From assembly GCF_012927045.1 (NCBI RefSeq), contig NZ_JABBFW010000006.1, positions 1 to 64,000 on the forward strand: DNA of 64,000 bases. The letters run 5' to 3'. The notes beneath the pieces were generated by a model. The model did not search any database and was not told the DNA's origin. It worked only from the letters and a program-made list of their open reading frames with translations. The first letter of the stretch is position 1. Every line of letters begins with the position of its first letter. Shown in pieces: positions 28,178 through 36,871 of the stretch. A program made the translations under genes and the position numbers. This DNA comes from Azohydromonas caseinilytica. Its GTDB lineage: Bacteria; Pseudomonadota; Gammaproteobacteria; Burkholderiales; Burkholderiaceae_C.

Positions 28178-28202
28178 GCATGCCGATGCCCTGACGGCAT
28201 GC
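28178..28202. promoter_or_regulatory. Inverted repeat in the acuI / NlpC divergent region
   Basis: GCATGCCG and CGGCATGC form perfect 8-base arms around nine bases, in the control region between divergent acuI and the NlpC/P60 gene. A second palindrome (ACCACGTGGT) lies at 28212-28221. Either could be a regulator site; neither matches a consensus I know. Confidence 0.35.
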
Positions 28203-28266
28203 TGACGCCCTACCACGTGGTGGAACACGCCAAGTTTTACCGAAAAGTCCATCCCCCTGACCGTGG

Positions 28267-28272
28267 TATTCT
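28267..28272 (+). promoter_or_regulatory. -10 box close to the NlpC/P60 start
   Basis: TATTCT (extended by TGG just before) lies eight bases before the GTG at 28281 and supports that GTG as the real, almost leaderless start. Confidence 0.4.
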
Positions 28273-28280
28273 CCGCGCCC

Positions 28281-28892
28281 GTGAAGCTGCCCCTGCCCTC
28301 CCTCCTGCTCTCGTGTGCCCTGCTCGCCGCCGGCGGAGTGCGGGCTGCGCCCCCGGCCCACAACCCGGAGGCGCCCGCGTCCGACGGCGTGACGCAGCTG
28401 CTGTTCGAGCGCGGGCTGCTGCCGTCGAGCGCGATGCCGCTGGTGCAGAACATGCGGGACCGCGCCTCGGACCTGGTGCTGTCGGCCATGGACTTCCTGG
28501 GCGTGCCCTACCGGCGCGGCGGCAACTCGGCCGAGACCGGCTTCGACTGCAGCGGCTTCACGCGCCACGTGTTCGAGCGCACGCTGGGCCTGGTGCTGCC
28601 GCGCCGTGCCGACGAGCAGGCCAAGGCCGACGGCCTGGAGAACGTCGCCCGCGACGAGCTCAAGCCCGGCGACCTGGTGTTCTTCAACACGCTGCGCCGC
28701 ACCTTCTCGCACGTGGGCATCTACGTGGGCGACGGCAAGTTCATCCACGCCCCGCGCACCGGCCAGGTGGTGCGCATGGAGGACATGCGCGAGGCCTACT
28801 GGGCGCGCCGCTTCACCGGCGCGCGCCGCGTGCCCGGCGCCGACGGCGCGCAGATGCTGCGCGGCGTGAGCGTCCAGCAGCCCAGCCCCTGA
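28281..28892 (+). CDS. Secreted NlpC/P60-family peptidoglycan hydrolase
   Basis: Cell-wall endopeptidase of the NlpC/P60 cysteine peptidase family. From the GTG at 28281 the protein is 203 residues with a clean signal peptide ([21 protein letters not shown], cleavage after A-x-A). The catalytic domain shows [11 protein letters not shown], the nucleophile in [12 protein letters not shown], and the histidine in [21 protein letters not shown]. An upstream GTG at 28263 is in frame but spoils the signal peptide and overlaps the -10 box. It is divergent from acuI and upstream of moaA. Confidence 0.92.
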   Translation: MKLPLPSLLLSCALLAAGGVRAAPPAHNPEAPASDGVTQLLFERGLLPSSAMPLVQNMRDRASDLVLSAMDFLGVPYRRGGNSAETGFDCSGFTRHVFERTLGLVLPRRADEQAKADGLENVARDELKPGDLVFFNTLRRTFSHVGIYVGDGKFIHAPRTGQVVRMEDMREAYWARRFTGARRVPGADGAQMLRGVSVQQPSP

Positions 28893-28968
28893 GACACATC
28901 CCGGGTGCCGCCCCGGCGCCCGAGGCCTGAAAGCCAACCTGATTCAAGGCCAGCCTTTGGGTGAGGGG

Positions 28969-28974
28969 CACAAT
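28969..28974 (+). promoter_or_regulatory. -10 box giving leaderless moaA
   Basis: CACAAT lies six bases before the moaA ATG, so the expected transcript start coincides with the start codon. No ribosome site is present, which agrees with leaderless translation. Confidence 0.45.
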
Positions 28975-28980
28975 CGCGGG

Positions 28981-30105
28981 ATGGCCGAACGAGCGATTCC
29001 CATAGCCGACCTGCGCTACGCCGCGGCGACGCCGCGCATTCCCGAGCAGCTCACGCCGCCCAGCGGCCTGCTCTCCGACCGCCTCGGCCGCCCGCTGCAC
29101 GACCTGCGCATCTCGGTCACCGACCGCTGCAACTTCCGCTGCAGCTACTGCATGCCCAAGGAGATCTTCACCAACGACTACGGCTTCCTGCCGCAGTCGT
29201 CGCTGTTGAGCTTCGAGGAGATCACGCGGCTGGCGCGCCTGTTCGTCGCCCACGGCGTGCACAAGCTCCGGCTCACCGGCGGCGAGCCGCTGCTGCGCAA
29301 GAACGTCGAGACGCTGATCGCCATGCTGTCCGAGCTGCGCACCCCGGACGGCCAGCCGCTGGACCTGACCCTCACGACCAACGCCACGCTGCTGGCGCGC
29401 AAGGCCCAGGCGCTGAAGGATGCGGGTCTCAAGCGCGTGACGGTGAGCCTGGACGCGCTGGACGACGCCGTGTTCCGGCGCATGAACGACGTGGACTTCC
29501 CGGTGGCCGAGGTGCTGGCCGGCATCGAGGAGGCGCGCCGCGTCGGCCTGGGCCCCATCAAGGTCAACATGGTGGTCAAGCGCGGCACCAACGACCACGA
29601 GATCGTGCCCATGGCGCGCTGGTTCCGGGAGCACTACGACGGCCAGGTGATCCTGCGCTTCATCGAGTTCATGGACGTGGGCGCCTCCAACGGCTGGCGC
29701 ATGGACGACGTGCTGCCCTCGGCGCAGGTGCGCGAGCGCATCCATGAGGTGTTCCCGCTGGAGCCGCTGGAACCGAACGCCACCGGCGAGACCGCCGAGC
29801 GCTGGCGCTACCGCGACGGTGCCGGCGAGGTCGGGCTGATCTCCAGCGTGACGCAGGCCTTCTGCGGCGACTGCAACCGCGCGCGGCTGTCCACCGAGGG
29901 GCGGCTGTACCTGTGCCTGTTCGCCTCGCAGGGGCAGGACCTGCGCGCGCTGCTGCGCGGCGGCGCCAGCGATGAGCAGATCGCCGCCGCCATCGGCCTG
30001 ATCTGGCAGGAGCGCGGGGACCGCTACTCCGAGCTGCGCGGCGCGATGCAGGCCGACACCGGGACGGGCCAGCGCCGCGTCGAGATGCACTACATCGGAG
30101 GTTGA
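28981..30105 (+). CDS. moaA: GTP 3',8-cyclase MoaA
   Basis: Radical-SAM enzyme of the first step of molybdenum-cofactor synthesis; it forms 3',8-cyclo-GTP from GTP with MoaC. The 374-residue protein has the radical-SAM cluster CxxxCxxC at Cys50, Cys54 and Cys57 ([13 protein letters not shown]), [11 protein letters not shown], and the second iron-sulfur site [11 protein letters not shown] ... LCLFAS. It ends in Gly-Gly, which is required for activity. The 23-residue N-terminal extension is common in betaproteobacteria. A small membrane protein gene, mobA and a second moeA follow. moaC is not in the window. Confidence 0.97.
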   Translation: MAERAIPIADLRYAAATPRIPEQLTPPSGLLSDRLGRPLHDLRISVTDRCNFRCSYCMPKEIFTNDYGFLPQSSLLSFEEITRLARLFVAHGVHKLRLTGGEPLLRKNVETLIAMLSELRTPDGQPLDLTLTTNATLLARKAQALKDAGLKRVTVSLDALDDAVFRRMNDVDFPVAEVLAGIEEARRVGLGPIKVNMVVKRGTNDHEIVPMARWFREHYDGQVILRFIEFMDVGASNGWRMDDVLPSAQVRERIHEVFPLEPLEPNATGETAERWRYRDGAGEVGLISSVTQAFCGDCNRARLSTEGRLYLCLFASQGQDLRALLRGGASDEQIAAAIGLIWQERGDRYSELRGAMQADTGTGQRRVEMHYIGG

Positions 30106-30109
30106 GGCC

Positions 30110-30415
30110 ATGGCTTTCCTGCCCATGACGGGCTCCTGCAAGCGCCTGCTGCTCGGCACGGCCGCGGCCACGCTGGGGCTGCCGCTGCTGCTGGGCGAGT
30201 TCGCCAAGCACTTCATGCAGCCGGGCCTGTCGGACGACCCGGTGCGCCAGCAGCTGCTGGTGGACTACATCGTCATCGGCGCGCTGGTGTTCGGGCTGAC
30301 CATGATCTTGACCGTGGCCATCGGCTGCTGGGTGCGCCGCGTCATGCAGGGGCCGGCGCGCAGCGCCGACCCTTATCCGCTACCCCACGAAGACCCGCGC
30401 GCCCGCTCCCAATGA
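30110..30415 (+). CDS. Small two-helix membrane protein of unknown function
   Basis: 101 residues with two membrane segments (about 11-30 and 50-72) and a short charged C-terminus. I do not recognise a family. A strong ribosome site (GGAGG) overlaps the end of moaA, and its stop codon overlaps the mobA start (ATGA), so it is translated with the cofactor genes. Its place between moaA and mobA suggests a link to molybdoenzyme maturation, but nothing in the sequence shows it. Confidence 0.75.
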   Translation: MAFLPMTGSCKRLLLGTAAATLGLPLLLGEFAKHFMQPGLSDDPVRQQLLVDYIVIGALVFGLTMILTVAIGCWVRRVMQGPARSADPYPLPHEDPRARSQ

Positions 30416-31005
30416 TCGACACCCAAGACATCACCGGCCTGATCCTGGCCGGCGGACGCGGCAGCCGCATGGGCGGCGTGGACAAGGGCCTGCAGAACCT
30501 GCACGGCATGCCGATGGCGCTGCACGCGCTGCTGCGGCTGCAGCCGCAGGTGGGCGCGCTGCTGGTCAACGCCAACCGCAACCTCGCCGCCTATGAATCC
30601 TTCGGCGTGCCGGTGTGGCCGGACGCCCTGCCCGACTTCCCCGGGCCGCTGGCCGGCTTCCTGGCCGGGCTGGAGCACTGCGAGACGCCCTGGCTCGTGA
30701 CCGTGCCCTGCGACACGCCCCGCTTCCCCGAGGACCTGGTGCGCCGCCTGGCCGACGCCGCCGAGGCCGAGGGCGCGGACATCGCCATGCCCATCACCGA
30801 GGAGGACGGCCGCCCGCAGGTGCAGCCCGTGTTCTGCCTGATGAAGGCGTCGCTGCTGGAGAGCCTGGTGCGCTTCACCGGCGAGGGCGGCCGCAAGATC
30901 GACCGCTGGACCGGCCAGCACCGCCGCGTGGAAGTGCCCTTCGACGACGCCGCGGCCTTCTTCAACGCCAACACGCTGGCCGATCTGCGCCAGCTCGACG
31001 TTTGA
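30412..31005 (+). CDS. mobA: Molybdenum cofactor guanylyltransferase MobA
   Basis: Joins GMP from GTP to Mo-molybdopterin, giving the guanine-dinucleotide cofactor used by DMSO-reductase-family enzymes. The 197-residue nucleotidyltransferase has the signature [19 protein letters not shown] at 9-27, [17 protein letters not shown], and the metal-binding [15 protein letters not shown]. Length fits (E. coli 194). It overlaps the upstream membrane-protein gene by four bases. Its adaptor MobB is encoded 17 kb away in the other cofactor block. Confidence 0.96.
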   Translation: MIDTQDITGLILAGGRGSRMGGVDKGLQNLHGMPMALHALLRLQPQVGALLVNANRNLAAYESFGVPVWPDALPDFPGPLAGFLAGLEHCETPWLVTVPCDTPRFPEDLVRRLADAAEAEGADIAMPITEEDGRPQVQPVFCLMKASLLESLVRFTGEGGRKIDRWTGQHRRVEVPFDDAAAFFNANTLADLRQLDV

Positions 31006-31029
31006 TCTGACCGATCTGGCTGCGCATTT

Positions 31030-31125
31030 CCGTTCGTCCTGAGGTATCGAAGGATGAACGGCCCCCGCCGGGGTGTAGCCATCACAGCCTGACGGATTCG
31101 CCCTTCGATACCTCAGGGCGAACGG
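31030..31125. repeat. Paired hairpin repeat between mobA and moeA copy 2
   Basis: Two facing stem-loops with a constant loop. Left: CCGTTCGTCCT-(GAGGTATCGA)-AGGATGAACGG. Right: TTCGCCCT-(TCGATACCTC)-AGGGCGAACGG. The loops are reverse complements of each other and the stem bases differ in a compensating way. The same family lies just after moeA copy 2 and in the hom-thrC gap. No ORF is present. Confidence 0.75.
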
Positions 31126-31142
31126 ACCAAGCCCCAGAGCCC

Positions 31143-32426
<1,284 letters not shown>

Positions 32427-32454
32427 TACCGATTCCACTTTGGTCGTGAAATGA

Positions 32455-32551
32455 CCCGTTCGTACTGAGGTATCGAAGTACGAATCCGAAAGGCTGCGAT
32501 GGCGGCACCACGGCAGGGGCCGTTCATCCTTCGATACCTCAGGACGAACGG
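32455..32551. repeat. Paired hairpin repeat downstream of moeA copy 2
   Basis: Left stem-loop TTCGTACT-(GAGGTATCGA)-AGTACGAA; right stem-loop CCGTTCATCCT-(TCGATACCTC)-AGGACGAACGG. The loop is identical to the copy before moeA, but the stem of the left unit reads GTACT/AGTAC in place of GTCCT/AGGAT. The compensating change indicates selection for the RNA or DNA hairpin. Confidence 0.75.
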
Positions 32552-32707
32552 GATTACTTCACTTAGAAGCCAGAAGTGGAATGAGTCCTGCCCTGGGCTG
32601 ACGCGGCTACAGCTGGCTCGTCCTGATCGCTGCTGAGTGCTGGAAAAAACCTCGCCACACCCTCGAAGGCGGATGTCCACGAGCCCCGGGCTGCATCCCG
32701 GCCAGCG

Positions 32708-32828
32708 TGGATGCCCGCCTGCGCGGGCATGACGACATTTCTTCTACGGGCTGCTGCGCAGTTCGCCTGCCATCCAGCTCCCGGACAGCTTGGGAACTGC
32801 CTGGATTCCCACCTGCGCGGGAATGAGG
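32708..32828. repeat. Two direct copies of a 27-bp palindromic repeat
   Basis: TGGATGCCCGCCTGCGCGGG at 32708 (followed by CATGACG) and TGGATTCCCACCTGCGCGGG at 32802 (followed by AATGAGG) differ at four or five positions; each forms a CCCGC/GCGGG hairpin. This sequence type is a common dispersed repeat of betaproteobacteria. Together with the preceding hairpin pair it fills the 446-base gene-free stretch before rnhA. Confidence 0.6.
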
Positions 32829-32872
32829 AAGTGGGAGGTGCGTCGCCTCGGTGGTGGGCGCCGCGTCCAACC

Positions 32873-33364
32873 TCAGCGCATCACTTCCGCCGTGCCGCGG
32901 TTGGCGAGCTGGTCCGCGCGCTCGTTGCCCGGGTCGCCTGAGTGGCCTTTCACCCAGTGCCAGCGCACGTCGTGGCGCTGCGCCAGCTCGTCCAGGCGCT
33001 GCCACAGCTCCACGTTCTTCACCGGCTTCTTGTCGGCCGTGGTCCAGCCGCGCTTCTTCCAGTTGTGAATCCAGGTGGTGATGCCGTTGCGCACGTACTC
33101 GCTGTCGGTGTGGATGTCCACGCGGCAGCGCTTCTTCAGCACCGACAGCGCCTCGATCACGGCGGTGAGCTCCATGCGGTTGTTGGTGGTCAGCCGCTCT
33201 CCGCCCCACAGCTCCTTCTCGTGCGCGCCGCTGCGCAGCCATGCGCCCCAGCCGCCGGGGCCCGGGTTGCCCTTGCAGGCGCCGTCGGTGTAGACGACCA
33301 CGCCGGCCGGTGCCGCCGCGGCGGCCTGCTCGCGACCCGGGGCCGCCGTACTCACATCACTCAA
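32873..33364 (-). CDS. rnhA: Ribonuclease HI
   Basis: Cleaves the RNA strand of RNA-DNA hybrids. 163 residues with the RNase H acidic residues in [19 protein letters not shown] (Asp near 26), [12 protein letters not shown] (Glu), [12 protein letters not shown] (Asp), and the late [10 protein letters not shown] (Asp), plus the [14 protein letters not shown] handle. A 20-residue Ala/Gly-rich N-terminal tail is extra. It overlaps the upstream methyltransferase gene by eight bases, an arrangement often seen in betaproteobacteria together with gloB divergent. Confidence 0.97.
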   Translation of the reverse strand: MSDVSTAAPGREQAAAAAPAGVVVYTDGACKGNPGPGGWGAWLRSGAHEKELWGGERLTTNNRMELTAVIEALSVLKKRCRVDIHTDSEYVRNGITTWIHNWKKRGWTTADKKPVKNVELWQRLDELAQRHDVRWHWVKGHSGDPGNERADQLANRGTAEVMR

Positions 33365-34178
33365 CTTCCAGTCCTTCCTTGTTTGCCACCACGGCGGGTG
33401 CCGTGCTGGCCTTGACTCTTTCTCTGCGCGCCAGCCCCACCAGGCGCATGCCGCGCACGCGCTTCACCGCCACCACCAGGTACACCGCGCCGAACACTGG
33501 CCACCAGCGGTCGCCGCGGTCCTCCATCCAGGCGAAGCGCTGCAGCCAGCGCCGGCGCCACAGCGGCGGCGCGAAGCAGCCGAAGCGCCCGGCCTCCACC
33601 TCGAAGCTCAGCAGCCGCAGCCAGTCGCGCAGCCGCCAGTAGCCGATGGGCTCGCCCGAGGGCGGCAGGAACAGCGGCGCGCGCGAGCCCAGCCGCCGGC
33701 GCCAGCGCCCCAGCCGCTGCCGCAGCGCCCACAGGCTCCACGGGTTGAAGCCCAGGATCACCACCCGCCCCTCCGGCACCAGCACGCGCTCGACCTCGCG
33801 CAGCGTGCGGTGCGGGTCGCTGGCCAGCTCCAGCGCGTGCGGCAGCACCACCAGGTCCAGGCTCGCGTTGGCGAAGGGCAGCGCGTCGGACTCGCAATGC
33901 AGCGTCACCACCGCGGCGCGGCGGCCGGCGCTATGCAGGTCCAGCGGCTCGTCGCTGGCGCACCAGCGGTGCGGCATGCGGTTCATGCGCAGCGCGTCGA
34001 GCTCCGGCAACCCCAATTGCAGGGCATGGAAACCGAACAGATCCGGCACCGCCAGGTCCATGCATTGCTGCTCCCAGGCCAGCAGATAGCGTCCCGGCGC
34101 CGTGTTCAGCCAGCGCCGCAAGGCTTCGTGCTGCGACTGCGCGCGGGACGCCAAGGGATTCAGCGGCTCGGCTTCCAT
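33357..34178 (-). CDS. SAM-dependent methyltransferase next to rnhA
   Basis: A 273-residue Methyltransf_11-like protein. The usual SAM motif I is weak; the later core is clear ([45 protein letters not shown] in pieces, then [16 protein letters not shown]). The C-terminal third is Arg/Trp-rich. This family member is typically found upstream of rnhA and divergent from gloB in betaproteobacteria; its substrate is not established. The ATG at 34178 is preferred over a GTG seven codons upstream. The overlap with rnhA shows coupling. Confidence 0.82.
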   Translation of the reverse strand: MEAEPLNPLASRAQSQHEALRRWLNTAPGRYLLAWEQQCMDLAVPDLFGFHALQLGLPELDALRMNRMPHRWCASDEPLDLHSAGRRAAVVTLHCESDALPFANASLDLVVLPHALELASDPHRTLREVERVLVPEGRVVILGFNPWSLWALRQRLGRWRRRLGSRAPLFLPPSGEPIGYWRLRDWLRLLSFEVEAGRFGCFAPPLWRRRWLQRFAWMEDRGDRWWPVFGAVYLVVAVKRVRGMRLVGLARRERVKASTAPAVVANKEGLEVE

Positions 34179-34224
34179 CACGGACGCCGGTTCCCGCACA
34201 GGGTTTTCACGTGGAGAGCCTTCC

Positions 34225-34230
34225 TATAAT
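34225..34230 (+). promoter_or_regulatory. -10 box of gloB, near-leaderless
   Basis: A perfect TATAAT lies eight bases before the gloB ATG, placing the transcript start one or two bases from the start codon. TTTTCA about 15 bases upstream is a poor -35. Confidence 0.5.
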
Positions 34231-34238
34231 CGCCCGCC

Positions 34239-35012
34239 ATGCTGTTGCTCGCCCTGCCCGCCTTCACCGACAACTACATCTGGATGCTGCACGACGGCAG
34301 ACAGGCGCTGGTGGTCGATCCGGGCGAGGCTGAGCCGGTGCAAGCGGCGCTGCAGTCCCAGGGGCTGCGGCTGGCGGGCATTCTAGTGACCCACCATCAC
34401 GGCGATCACACCGGGGGCGTCGACGCCTTGCGCCCGCTGCTGGAAGGCCCCGTGTTCGGCCCGGCGCGCGAGCGCATCCCGCAGCCCTTCACGCCGCTGC
34501 GCGGTGGCGACACCGCCTCCCTCCTGAGCCTGGACTTCCAGGTCATCGACGTGCCCGGCCACACCGCCGGCCACATCGCCTACTACCTCCCTGGGGGCGC
34601 GCACGGCGCCCCCATCCTTTTCTGCGGAGACACGCTGTTCTCCGCAGGCTGCGGCCGGCTGTTCGAGGGCACGCCGGCGCAGATGCAGGCCTCGCTGGCG
34701 GCGCTGAGCGCGCTGCCCGACGACACCCGCGTGTGCTGCGCGCACGAGTACACGCTGTCCAACCTGCGCTTCGCCGCCGCCGTGGAGCCCGACAATTCCA
34801 CCATTGCGCAGCACCGCGCCTGGTGCGAAAACCAACGGGCACATGGAGGCACCACCCTGCCCTCCAGCCTCGCGCTGGAGCGACAGATCAATCCCTTCCT
34901 GCGCCTGTCGCAGCCGGACGTCGTCCGCGCCGCGCAGCAGCGCCGGCCGGGAACGCATGGCGACGTCGAGGTGCTGGCGACGCTGCGTGAATGGAAGAAC
35001 GGATTCCAATGA
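34239..35012 (+). CDS. gloB: Hydroxyacylglutathione hydrolase (glyoxalase II)
   Basis: Hydrolyses S-lactoylglutathione to lactate and glutathione in methylglyoxal detoxification. 257-residue metallo-beta-lactamase fold with the dinuclear metal motif THHHGDHTGG (about 51-60), further metal ligands in VPGHTAGHIAYYL and FCGDTLFSAGCGRLFEG, and CAHEYTLSNLRFA. The C-terminal glyoxalase II domain with the substrate-binding KxxNPFLR-type end (RQINPFLRLSQPDV) is present. Its stop overlaps the mltD start (ATGA). Confidence 0.97.
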   Translation: MLLLALPAFTDNYIWMLHDGRQALVVDPGEAEPVQAALQSQGLRLAGILVTHHHGDHTGGVDALRPLLEGPVFGPARERIPQPFTPLRGGDTASLLSLDFQVIDVPGHTAGHIAYYLPGGAHGAPILFCGDTLFSAGCGRLFEGTPAQMQASLAALSALPDDTRVCCAHEYTLSNLRFAAAVEPDNSTIAQHRAWCENQRAHGGTTLPSSLALERQINPFLRLSQPDVVRAAQQRRPGTHGDVEVLATLREWKNGFQ

Positions 35013-36730
35013 AGAACATCCCGCCTCTGCTGCCGCCTTTCTGGCGCACCCTGCTGTCCCTGGCCGCCGCGGCGGCGTTGAGCGCCTGCGCCACGGCGCC
35101 CATGCCCGGCGGCCCGGTGACGCCGGAGGACGTCGCCGCCGCGCCGCCGCTCCAGCCCAAAGCGGCCTCCGACATCGTCGTCACGCCGGCCAAGCCCGTG
35201 GCGCCGACGTCGGTGGCTGCGCCGGTGGACCCGCTGCGCCCCGAGGAGGCGGTGAACCTGGACGCCAGCAGCGCCCGCGTGGACCTGTGGGCGCGCGTGC
35301 GCACCGGCTTCAGCGTGCCGGACCTGGACAACGACTACGTGCGCCGCGCCGAGCAGTGGTACTCGCAGCGGCCCGACTACGTGCAGCGCATGACCGAGCG
35401 CGGCGGGCGCTACCTCTACCACATCGTCGAGGAGGTGCAGCGCCGCGGCCTGCCCACCGAGCTGGCGCTGCTGCCCTTCATCGAGAGCGCCTTCAATCCG
35501 CAGGCGCTGTCCTCGGCCAAGGCCTCGGGCATGTGGCAGTTCATGCCCGCCACCGGCCGCGACTTCGAGCTGCGCCAGAACATGTTCCGCGACGACCGCC
35601 GCGACGTGCTGGCCTCGACCCGCGCCGCGCTGGACTACCTGACGCGGCTGTACGGCATGTTCGGCGACTGGCACCTGGCGCTGGCGGCCTACAACTGGGG
35701 CGAGGGCAACGTGCAGCGCGCCATCGCGCGCAACGAGCGCGCCGGGCAGCCCACGGACTACGAGAGCCTGCGCATGCCCGAGGAGACGCGCTACTACGTG
35801 CCCAAGCTGCAGGCGGTCAAGAACATCGTGCTGCGCCCGGACGCCTTCGCGCTGACGCTGCCGGCGCTGGAGAACCACCCCTACTTCCTGGGCGTGCCCA
35901 TCGAGCGCGACATCGACGTGGCGGTCGCGGCACGGCTGGCGGGGCTGTCGCTGGAGGAGTTCAAGGCGCTCAACCCGCAGATGAACCAGCCCGTGATCCT
36001 GGCCGCGGGCACGCCGCAGGTGCTGCTGCCCTACGACAACGCCAGCATCTTCGTGAACAACCTGACGCGCTACCGCGGGCAGCTCGCGAGCTGGACCGCC
36101 TGGGTGGTGCCGCGCACCATGCGCCCGGCCGACGTGGCCCGGGAGCTCGACGTCGACGAGGACACGCTGCGCGAGGCCAACCGCATCCCGATGCGCATGC
36201 TGGTCAAGGCCGGCTCCACGCTGATCGTGCCGCGCGCCGCGGATGCCGCCAGCAACGTGGCCGGGCACATCGCCGACAACGCCTCCATCGCGCTGGCGCC
36301 GGACGTGCCGCCGCTGCAGCGCGTGGTGCTCAAGGCCGGGCGCAAGGGCGAAACGGTCGCCTCCGTGGCGCGCCGCACCCGCACCACCACCGCCCAGCTC
36401 GCGGCCTGGAACAAGGTGGCGGCCCGCGGCCGCTTCGCCCCGGGCGCCAGCGTGGTGCTGTACCTGCCGGCCAAGGCCGCACAGGTGGCGATGGCCTCGG
36501 CCGCGCCCGAGCCGGCACAGGCCCAGGCCGCCAAGGCCAGCGCCAGCGCGCGCGGCAAGGCCAGCCGCAGCGTCGCCCGCCCGGCCACCCAGCAGCGCCG
36601 CGCCGTGGCTGCCGCACGGCCGGCCGCCACCCAGCGCACCGCCGCGGCCCGTCCGGCCGCAACGCGTGCCGTGGCCAGCCGCAACGGCAGCATGAGGGTG
36701 GCCGAGGCCCGCGACAGCATCCGCCGCTGA
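35009..36730 (+). CDS. mltD: Membrane-bound lytic murein transglycosylase D-like lipoprotein
   Basis: 573-residue peptidoglycan lytic enzyme. A lipoprotein signal (LSLAAAAALSAC, lipobox LSAC with Cys27) anchors it, probably in the outer membrane. The SLT domain (about 120-240) has LPTELALLPFIESAFNPQALSSAKASG in pieces, with catalytic Glu in PFIESAFNP, and GMWQFMPATGRDF, YNWGEGNVQRAI. Two LysM-like repeats follow (about 355-405 and 430-480), then an Ala/Arg-rich, probably disordered tail of about 90 residues. The ATG overlapping the gloB stop is preferred over an earlier ATG inside gloB because it gives the proper lipoprotein signal. Confidence 0.93.
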   Translation: MKNIPPLLPPFWRTLLSLAAAAALSACATAPMPGGPVTPEDVAAAPPLQPKAASDIVVTPAKPVAPTSVAAPVDPLRPEEAVNLDASSARVDLWARVRTGFSVPDLDNDYVRRAEQWYSQRPDYVQRMTERGGRYLYHIVEEVQRRGLPTELALLPFIESAFNPQALSSAKASGMWQFMPATGRDFELRQNMFRDDRRDVLASTRAALDYLTRLYGMFGDWHLALAAYNWGEGNVQRAIARNERAGQPTDYESLRMPEETRYYVPKLQAVKNIVLRPDAFALTLPALENHPYFLGVPIERDIDVAVAARLAGLSLEEFKALNPQMNQPVILAAGTPQVLLPYDNASIFVNNLTRYRGQLASWTAWVVPRTMRPADVARELDVDEDTLREANRIPMRMLVKAGSTLIVPRAADAASNVAGHIADNASIALAPDVPPLQRVVLKAGRKGETVASVARRTRTTTAQLAAWNKVAARGRFAPGASVVLYLPAKAAQVAMASAAPEPAQAQAAKASASARGKASRSVARPATQQRRAVAAARPAATQRTAAARPAATRAVASRNGSMRVAEARDSIRR

Positions 36731-36782
36731 GCGGCGGGCGCCGCAGGCGCCGCCTCTTCCGCCGGCCCGGGCCGGACAGCAC

Positions 36783-36818
36783 AAAGCCGCCACAGGAAGC
36801 TTCCTGTGGCGGCTTTTT
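36783..36818. terminator. Bidirectional terminator between mltD and the giant repeat protein
   Basis: AAAGCCGCCACAGGAA and its exact complement form a 16-bp stem with almost no loop, followed by TTTTT on the plus strand and GGCTTTGT on the minus strand. It serves both convergent genes. Confidence 0.9.
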
Positions 36819-36871
36819 CATGGCGCCCGTCCCGGGCATGGGCCGGTGCGGCCCATGCCCGAGCCCCTTCA

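Noticed and set aside
28893-28980. Molybdenum-cofactor riboswitch before moaA
   Set aside because: The gap is 88 bases, does not fold into the expected structure by eye, and a -10 box lies six bases before the start codon, which implies a leaderless message.
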